Assembly (NCBI GenBank): GCA_026981855.1
Contig: JALSIB010000029.1
Span: 124,001 to 188,000, forward strand
Direction: 5' to 3'
Source of the DNA: Methylothermaceae bacterium
GTDB lineage: Bacteria > Pseudomonadota > Gammaproteobacteria > Methylococcales > Methylothermaceae
Length of the DNA: 64,000 nucleotides
A model generated the notes under the pieces. It worked only from the letters and a program-made list of their open reading frames with translations. It was not told where the DNA came from and did no database searches. Numbering within the stretch: the stretch's first letter is position 1; each line of letters begins with the position of its first letter. The position numbers and the translations under genes were made by a program. Positions 57,270-64,000 of this stretch are shown here, piece by piece.

Positions 57270-58982
57270 ATGGCAGGGCGGATTCCCCGGACGTTTATCG
57301 AAGAGTTGTTGGAGCGGGCGGATATCGTCGAGGTGATCAACGCCCGCGTTCCCCTCAAGAAGGCGGGCCGCAATTTTGTGGCCCGCTGTCCGTTTCATGA
57401 CGAGAAGACGCCCAGTTTCACCGTCAGCCCGCAAAAACAGTTCTATTATTGTTTTGGTTGTGGCGCCACCGGTTCCGCCATAGGATTTCTGATGGAGCAC
57501 GATCACCTCAGCTTTCCCGAGGCGGTCGAGGCGTTGGCGGGGCACTATGGAATGAGCGTTCCGCGCGAAGGCGGGGAATCGGAGGATGCGCGGGATGATG
57601 AAAAGCGCCGCCGGCGGGATACCCTGTTGAAACTGAATCAGGAGGCCGCGGTTTTCTTTGCCCGCTGCCTGCGACAAGAGGGTGGGAAAGAGGCGGTGGC
57701 GTATTTGCGTTCGCGGGGTGTCGATGGGAAAACCGCGCGGCGCTTCGGGCTCGGCTATGCCCCCCGGGAATGGCGGGCCTTGTGTTCGAGGTACGAACCC
57801 GCCGTTCTTTTGGAAGCCGGCTTGGCCATCGAGCGGGAAGGCGGTGGCCACTATGACCGGTTTCGCCATCGGATCATGTTTCCGATTCGCAACCGCCGGG
57901 GGCAGGTCGTCGGCTTTGGCGGTCGCTCGATGGGGGAAGCAGGCCCCAAATACCTCAATTCCCCGGAGACCCCCGTTTTCCACAAGGGGAGAGAAGTCTA
58001 TGGATTATACGAGCTTCTCGAAGCGGAGGGACGGCCGCCGCGCATTCTGGTCGTGGAGGGGTACATGGATGTCATCGCCCTGGCGCAGCAGGGTATTCGG
58101 TATTCGGTGGCGACCCTGGGTACGGCGGTCACCAAAGAACATTTACAGCTTTTGTTCCGTTACAGCGATTCGCTGATTTTTTCCTTCGATGGCGACAAAG
58201 CGGGCAGGAAAGCGGCGTGGAAAGCCCTCGAGGAGGCTTTTCCCCTTCTTGGAGAGGGGCGGAAAGTCGCTTTTTTGTGGCTTCCGGAAGGTGAGGATCC
58301 CGATTCGATGGTGAGGAAAGAAGGCGCCGAGGCGTTTGCCAAAAGGCTCCAAAGCGCAGAGCCGCTGTCTGAGTATTTCTTTCGGGCCTTGGCGGAGGGG
58401 CTGGATCTTTCCAGGATCGAAGACAAGGCCGACCTGCACAAGCGTGTCACGCCTTACTTGAAGCGACTTCCGCAGGGGGCTTTCCGGGCGATGATGCGAT
58501 CCCGGCTGACGGAACTTGCAGGACATGCCGGCGTCCAAAAGGGGAATTGGCAAAGTGGCCACGATCGGCAAACTGCTTTTCTGCCCCGGCCGAGTCTGGA
58601 GGATCGCCTGGTGGCTTTACTGGCCCGGAATCCCGGATTGTACCGGCGCCTGCCCGAATCCCTCAGGCAGGCGGGAGTCGGTGGTCAATGCGGGGAATTC
58701 ATCGAGAGGGTGTTTTCCGAAATGGAACAAAACCGGGAACAGCGCCTTGAGGACCGCCTTCGCGGCACGCCTTATCATCAGCGTATCCGGGTGTGTCTGG
58801 CGCAAAAGGAGTTTCATTCGCTGCAGGATCCCGCCGACGAGGTGCTCGACATCGCCTCCGCCATGGAAAAGAAAGTGTATCAGAAGCGCCTGGAGAATTT
58901 GGCGCGCAAGGCCGATACGACAGGTTTGAGCCGGGAAGAAAAAGAAGAATTGCGCCGCCTCATGCAATGGAAACATGCATGA
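57270..58982 (+). CDS. dnaG: DNA primase
   Basis: Makes RNA primers at the replication fork. It has 570 residues. The N-terminal CHC2 zinc ribbon is CPFHDEKTPSF plus YYCFGCG. The Toprim domain has LVVEGYMDVIALAQ and SFDGDKAGRKA. The C-terminal helicase-binding domain is short and degenerate compared with E. coli. It lies between yqeY and rpoD. Confidence 0.96.
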   Translation: MAGRIPRTFIEELLERADIVEVINARVPLKKAGRNFVARCPFHDEKTPSFTVSPQKQFYYCFGCGATGSAIGFLMEHDHLSFPEAVEALAGHYGMSVPREGGESEDARDDEKRRRRDTLLKLNQEAAVFFARCLRQEGGKEAVAYLRSRGVDGKTARRFGLGYAPREWRALCSRYEPAVLLEAGLAIEREGGGHYDRFRHRIMFPIRNRRGQVVGFGGRSMGEAGPKYLNSPETPVFHKGREVYGLYELLEAEGRPPRILVVEGYMDVIALAQQGIRYSVATLGTAVTKEHLQLLFRYSDSLIFSFDGDKAGRKAAWKALEEAFPLLGEGRKVAFLWLPEGEDPDSMVRKEGAEAFAKRLQSAEPLSEYFFRALAEGLDLSRIEDKADLHKRVTPYLKRLPQGAFRAMMRSRLTELAGHAGVQKGNWQSGHDRQTAFLPRPSLEDRLVALLARNPGLYRRLPESLRQAGVGGQCGEFIERVFSEMEQNREQRLEDRLRGTPYHQRIRVCLAQKEFHSLQDPADEVLDIASAMEKKVYQKRLENLARKADTTGLSREEKEELRRLMQWKHA

Positions 58983-59052
58983 AAACAGATATTATTACAG
59001 TTATAATACTTGGTTCCCCTTCGCGGAGATGATCAATCGTCAGGGTTAATTT

Positions 59053-60852
<1,800 letters not shown>

Positions 60853-60865
60853 TCACACAACTTTC

Positions 60866-60942
<77 letters not shown>

Positions 60943-61259
60943 AGAAAATCAAAGCCCTGGCGGATTGCTCCGGTAGGGCTTTTTTCACGGTGCTATGCGG
61001 GTGCTATGTTTGAACGCAAAAACGCTCAATCTTGTGCAGTCATCGGTAACAAAAACCCACCAGGGTCTCCCCAGGTGGGTTTGGATTGGGGACGTTTCGC
61101 AGCTCTCAGGCGCTCTTAGGCGGATCGATTGGTTTCCGGTGTCGAATCCTGAGAATCGAGGATGGCGATCCTATAGGGTCATCTGTCGAAGGGTTTTTAC
61201 GGCGTATTACAAATGGGTCTTTCTTGGATTCCACTGGTCTTGTTTCATCATGGTTCCTC
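60943..61259. other. attachment-site region between tRNA-Ile2 and the mobile element genes
   Basis: 317 bases with no credible gene. It holds a terminator (60951-60985), a 9-base direct repeat GGTGCTATG at 60989-60997 and 61000-61008 (11 bases apart, one helical turn), and a second hairpin AAACCCACC / GGTGGGTTT (61053-61082). The left attachment site is expected at the tRNA 3' end. No integrase gene is present on this side. Confidence 0.45.
60951..60985 (+). terminator. terminator after rpoD-tRNA
   Basis: AAAGCCCT and AGGGCTTTTTT flank an 18-base loop that can itself partly pair (GGCGGA with TCCGG). It lies 9 bases after the tRNA. Confidence 0.7.
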
Positions 61260-61667
61260 TCACCATCCAAGTTCAGACGGATCGATCTCCTTGTCGCCGA
61301 TCTTCAGAATCACGTGGCCGCCAGCCTGGCCGCTGATTTCCCGGCGCTCGATGAAATCGCCCTGGACCTTGGCCAGCAGTTCCGATGCTTTCAGCCGGTC
61401 CTTCATCTCGGCGGTCTCGTCGTACATGATCTTCGTCCACCAGCGCTGGCGGGCCTTGGCGTCGGCGATGGCGTCTTCGGCGATGGCCTGGCGAAGCTCT
61501 TCCAGCCTTAGCGCGATCTTAGCCTTTTCCAGCAGCCGGCAGGCGGCCACGTGGATGGCTTCAGGCTTCATCCTGTCGGCATCGTAGGCGCGGCGGTAGG
61601 CTTCCGAAGCATTCCCGGTCTTGACGTACTCCAGGCAGAAGGTTTCCTGTTTGGCGGTCAATTTCAT
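61260..61667 (-). CDS. phage terminase small subunit (Terminase_2 type)
   Basis: Recognises phage DNA for packaging. It has 135 residues. The N-terminal DNA-binding helix-turn-helix is LTAKQETFCLEYVKTGNASE, then AYRRAYDADRMKPEAIHVAA, as in Terminase_2 proteins. A helical oligomerisation region follows (ALRLEELRQAIAEDAIADAK, WWTKIMYDE). The start is ATG at 61667 with AGGAG upstream; a longer frame to 61988 overlaps the preceding gene and is not supported. No large terminase subunit follows; the next gene downstream is the tRNA. Confidence 0.85.
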   Translation of the reverse strand: MKLTAKQETFCLEYVKTGNASEAYRRAYDADRMKPEAIHVAACRLLEKAKIALRLEELRQAIAEDAIADAKARQRWWTKIMYDETAEMKDRLKASELLAKVQGDFIERREISGQAGGHVILKIGDKEIDPSELGW

Positions 61668-61714
61668 TGTGTTGTCTCCTGAGTTTTGGGCATCCCTGCC
61701 CGTTTGGCGGTCCA

Positions 61715-62311
61715 TCAGGCGGCATTGCCGAATTTCAGTTCCCGCTCGATTTGGTAGCGTTCCAGGGCGATATGCCGGGAACGCGGTCCCCTGGTCGGTT
61801 CTTCCCAGCCGAATCGATCCGGTGAAACCGGATCTCGGGAAAGCACCGTGTGGACGAATTTTTCCATACGGTGCCCCAGATCGACCAGCGAACCGCCGGC
61901 GGCGGACCAGGCGATCATCAGGCGCTGCAATTCCTCCCGAATCCTGTCTTCGGCCTCCGGCAGGATTGCTTGATAGCGTTCGTGCCAAAACGCTTCCACG
62001 GCCCGCTGCGAGTCCCGTTCGGCCAGGAATAATTCCTGCTTGAGGCGCGGCACTTCCCGTTCCAGGGTGGCGCGGGCTTCGGCGGCAGCGTCCCGCTGGG
62101 CGCGGGCCTTCGTCAGGGCTGCGGCTGCTTTCGTGATCTGGTTCAGGCTGCCCTCCAGGGTGGCGCGGCGGTGCGTTTCCTCGGCCGCTTCCACCTCTTC
62201 GATGGCGTCCGCCTCCCGTTCCCTGGCCTGTTCCAGCCGCGCCAGGGTGTCCGCCAGCTTCCGTTCGGCCGCGTGGAATCGGTCGATGGCCTGTTTGATT
62301 TCAGCGCTCAT
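61715..62311 (-). CDS. coiled-coil protein of the mobile element, unknown function
   Basis: A 198-residue protein. The first about 130 residues are a strongly predicted coiled coil, very rich in Ala/Glu/Arg (RLEQAREREADAIEEVEAAE). A C-terminal part with WEEPTRGPRSRHI follows. Not recognised. The start is ATG 62311 with GGAGG upstream; it overlaps the upstream gene by 11 bases. It could be a structural or scaffolding-like protein, but this is not supported by a motif. Confidence 0.65.
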   Translation of the reverse strand: MSAEIKQAIDRFHAAERKLADTLARLEQAREREADAIEEVEAAEETHRRATLEGSLNQITKAAAALTKARAQRDAAAEARATLEREVPRLKQELFLAERDSQRAVEAFWHERYQAILPEAEDRIREELQRLMIAWSAAGGSLVDLGHRMEKFVHTVLSRDPVSPDRFGWEEPTRGPRSRHIALERYQIERELKFGNAA

Positions 62312-62558
62312 GGATGGCTTTCCTCCGCTGCTCATAGATGTAGTCCGGGTTCGGCATTCTGTTCTCTAGGGTCGGTTCCGGTTCCGCCCTGACCGGATTG
62401 CGGCGTTTCTCGTAAATCTCCCGAAGGCTGAGACTGGCTTCCTGGCTGAATGATGCTGGCCCCTGAAGCCGGCGGATTTCGCCGTCCACCAGGGCCAGCT
62501 CGGCCATCAGCGCCAACCGCCGCGTTTCCAGGCGGCGAAGTTTGTCTTGATCATGCAT
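62301..62558 (-). CDS. small mobile-element protein, unknown function
   Basis: An 85-residue charged helical protein, with a first half likely coiled coil (LETRRLALMAELALVDGEIR) and two similar motifs IYEKRRNP and IYEQRRKA. Not recognised. It is coupled by overlap with the coiled-coil gene downstream. Confidence 0.6.
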   Translation of the reverse strand: MHDQDKLRRLETRRLALMAELALVDGEIRRLQGPASFSQEASLSLREIYEKRRNPVRAEPEPTLENRMPNPDYIYEQRRKAIHER

Positions 62559-62633
62559 GGCAGGGTCTCCGATTGGTTACAATGGTTGTGGATCGCTCGC
62601 CACCCTTCGGGGTGGTTTTTTTGTGGTCTCATC

Positions 62634-63020
62634 TCAGAACGGGATCGGGTCGTCCCGGAATCCGGTATCTGGTGCTGGTGACGGCGCCTTCTTCCGCCCC
62701 CCGCCAGGTCGCACCGTCCGGCTGGATACAATAGTATCCGCAATCAGGTTCAGGCTGGTGCGTTCCTGCCCGTCCTTGCCGGTCCACCGGCTTTGGGTAA
62801 AGCGGCCGGTGGCGGCGATCATTTCGCCCTTTTTGTGCCTGGCCATCGTCTCTGCCTGCTTGCCGAAGGCCAGGACCGACACCCACACGGTTTCCTCGGT
62901 CTCGGCGTTGTTGGGGGTGGCGTCCACGGCCAGGCTGGCGATGGCCATGGGTTTTCCGCTCGCGGTGGTGCGTTCCTGGGTGTCTTTGGCAAGCCTGCCG
63001 TAGATCGATGCGTGGATCAT
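62634..63020 (-). CDS. ssb: single-stranded DNA-binding protein (mobile element copy)
   Basis: Protects single-stranded DNA during replication of the element. It has 128 residues: an OB fold with KPMAIASLAVDA and WVSVLAFGKQAE, and an acidic-hydrophobic C-terminal tip DDPIPF that recruits partner proteins. It is more divergent and shorter than chromosomal SSB. The start is ATG 63020 after GGAGA; it overlaps the preceding gene by 4 bases. Confidence 0.88.
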   Translation of the reverse strand: MIHASIYGRLAKDTQERTTASGKPMAIASLAVDATPNNAETEETVWVSVLAFGKQAETMARHKKGEMIAATGRFTQSRWTGKDGQERTSLNLIADTIVSSRTVRPGGGRKKAPSPAPDTGFRDDPIPF

Positions 63021-63445
63021 CTGCCTTCTCCGTTTGATTTCGTTCCAGATTCTGGCGGCGGATTCATCCGCCGCAGCCATTCGGCGTGTTCCAGGTCTCG
63101 GGCTTTGATGCGGATCGGGCGGCCGGATGGGCTCCAGCACTCGACCACCGGCCCGGTGCGGCCGGAATCGTCGAATCTCGGCCAGGCGGGGTGCCGGCGG
63201 GTACATTGCCATTGTCCCTCGATGCGTTGATGAAGGGTTTCGGTGCGGCAGGTGTCGCAACGGCGCATGGTCAGACGGTCTCCGGTTTCATTGGCGGCGG
63301 TCAGTTCCTGGATGATTTCCGCCTTGTGGCGGCGGATGAATTGCCGTTGCCTGGGTGACAAGCGGCTGAAGGGTTCCACCAGCAGCTTGTTTCCTTCCAG
63401 GGAAAGACGGAATCCAGCCTTTTGGATCGGTTCCAGGTAGGTCAT
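63017..63445 (-). CDS. TubC_N-like docking protein with zinc-ribbon
   Basis: A 142-residue protein. The N-terminal about 50 residues (GFRLSLEGNKLLVEPFS, LSPRQRQFIRRHKAEIIQEL) resemble the TubC N-terminal docking fold, often encoded beside phage and plasmid primases. A Cys motif CDTCRTE...CTRRHPAWPRFDD follows and may bind zinc. It probably interacts with the replication protein encoded upstream. The start is ATG 63445 with GGGAGGG upstream. Confidence 0.65.
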   Translation of the reverse strand: MTYLEPIQKAGFRLSLEGNKLLVEPFSRLSPRQRQFIRRHKAEIIQELTAANETGDRLTMRRCDTCRTETLHQRIEGQWQCTRRHPAWPRFDDSGRTGPVVECWSPSGRPIRIKARDLEHAEWLRRMNPPPESGTKSNGEGR

Positions 63446-63459
63446 GGGGAAACCCTCCC

Positions 63460-64000
63460 TCATATTTCACCGATGTCGCGGCCATCGCCGTTGGGTTTGG
63501 GTGGATTTTTTTCCAAGTCGTCAAAACTCGGTGGGGAATGTGGGGAAGGTGGGGAAACCCCGCATGGTTCCTTGGGTTCAGCGTTCCCCACCTCAGGTGG
63601 GGAAGTGGGGAAAGTGGGGAACTCGACATGAACTGCCGCGCCACCTTCCCCACCTTCCCCACTTTCATTCCCACAAGTGGGGAACCCTGTAGGCCGCATT
63701 GATTCTAGGGTTTCCCCACCTTCCCCACTTAAAATCGACGACTTTACTTTGTAGCCGTAGATTTTCTCGCTGCTTACCGTGATACTGCTGGTCCGGTGCC
63801 TGCTGTCCTTGCGGATCAATAACCCCGAATCGTCCAACGCCTGCAGGGTCTCGGCCTTGTTGGCACCGGCCAACGCCTCGGTAAAACCTTCCCTGGTGAA
63901 GAAATAAAATCCGTCCCGGACGAAACCCACCCGATCCTTGGGGATGTCGCCATCCAGGCGCTCGAACCTGGATTCATGGCGCAGGATGAAGGCCCGCAGG
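63460..64000 (-). CDS. C-terminal part of a DUF927-type phage/plasmid replication protein (5' end outside window)
   Basis: The frame is open to the right edge. The visible 179 residues start LRAFILRHESRFERLDGD and continue VGFVRDGFYFFTREGF, then KAETLQALDDSGLLI. This is the winged-helix-like tail seen at the end of DUF927 helicase/primase-like proteins of integrated elements. The last about 80 residues are a low-complexity Gly/Glu and Pro/Ser stretch encoded by the GTGGGGAA repeats. The catalytic part lies outside the window, so the family call is moderate. Confidence 0.6.
   Translation of the reverse strand, partial: LRAFILRHESRFERLDGDIPKDRVGFVRDGFYFFTREGFTEALAGANKAETLQALDDSGLLIRKDSRHRTSSITVSSEKIYGYKVKSSILSGEGGETLESMRPTGFPTCGNESGEGGEGGAAVHVEFPTFPTSPPEVGNAEPKEPCGVSPPSPHSPPSFDDLEKNPPKPNGDGRDIGEI
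63531..63728. repeat. cluster of 12 GTGGGGAA octamers in both orientations
   Basis: Seven forward copies (start 63531, 63540, 63549, 63597, 63605, 63614, 63677) and five reverse copies TTCCCCAC (start 63584, 63646, 63655, 63712, 63721) lie within 198 bases. Groups of two or three are spaced 8-9 bases apart. Opposed groups can pair as hairpins. It lies inside the 3' end of the replication protein gene and could be an iteron-like replication site or only a repeat-encoded linker. Confidence 0.8.

Noticed and set aside
60995-61336. A plus-strand gene after the tRNA, possibly an integrase remnant
   Set aside because: The translated product has no integrase motifs and overlaps the terminase gene end; the region looks non-coding.
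63531-63728. A CRISPR array or tandem satellite reading of the GTGGGGAA cluster
   Set aside because: Units are only 8 bases, in both orientations and irregularly grouped, without constant-length repeats and spacers.

Overview
The window is chromosomal DNA from a gammaproteobacterial methanotroph of the Methylococcales type. The main evidence is a complete particulate methane monooxygenase subunit C gene (pmoC, 18870-19691), together with an oxidosqualene cyclase next to a squalene monooxygenase (1-4034). The ability to make sterols in addition to methane oxidation is best known from Methylococcus capsulatus and relatives. Gene order elsewhere (rpsU-yqeY-dnaG-rpoD, hisBHAFIE-tatABC, def-fmt-rsmB-ntrYX-trkAH, ftsYEX...rpoH) is typical of Gammaproteobacteria. 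I do not assign a species.

Layout. 1-6.7 kb is a sterol/triterpenoid locus: oxidosqualene cyclase (cut by the left edge), divergent squalene monooxygenase, and an RND lipid exporter. 7-15 kb holds bioC and a caa3-type cytochrome oxidase cluster: caa3-type ctaG, a DUF2244 gene, coxB with a fused cytochrome c domain, coxA, a 35-residue membrane peptide, coxC, a DUF2909 gene, SURF1 and an unknown membrane-anchored protein. This runs into the most striking gene of the window, a single reading frame encoding heme A synthase (CtaA) fused to the SRP receptor GTPase FtsY. It is followed by ftsE and ftsX. A solitary pmoC lies between ftsX and rpoH. It has its own promoter region with an FNR-type box and tandem dyads, and its own terminator. 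rpoH is preceded by a CIRCE element, so HrcA may control the heat-shock sigma factor. cyoE (heme O synthase) is convergent with rpoH.

21.8-28.3 kb carries two M16 peptidases, rsmD, coaD, a ferredoxin, gamma-glutamyltransferase and a phosphopantetheinyl transferase. 28.2-34 kb on the minus strand is LysM protein-dprA-smg-topA-tsaC, divergent from def-fmt-rsmB-DUF4390-ntrY-ntrX-trkA-trkH-methyltransferase-rhodanese (34-45 kb). Then come typA, hisBHAFIE-tatABC, an orphan gspG, a TauE/SafE permease, a pteridine reductase convergent with folK-folB, plsY convergent with tsaD, and the macromolecular synthesis operon rpsU-yqeY-dnaG-rpoD, closed by a tRNA-Ile2 (CAT).

From the tRNA to the right edge (60.95-64 kb) the DNA is an integrated mobile element. 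All its genes read leftward toward the tRNA: the end of a DUF927-type replication protein, a TubC_N-like docking protein, a single-strand binding protein, two small unknown proteins and a phage terminase small subunit as the last gene before the tRNA. A terminase small subunit at the attachment-site end, with no large subunit beside it, resembles the layout of phage satellites (PICI-like islands), but only one end of the element is visible.

Best candidates for something new: the CtaA-FtsY fusion with a possible internal FtsY start, the FNR-box/tandem-dyad control region of the lone pmoC, CIRCE control of rpoH, and the possible satellite at tRNA-Ile2.
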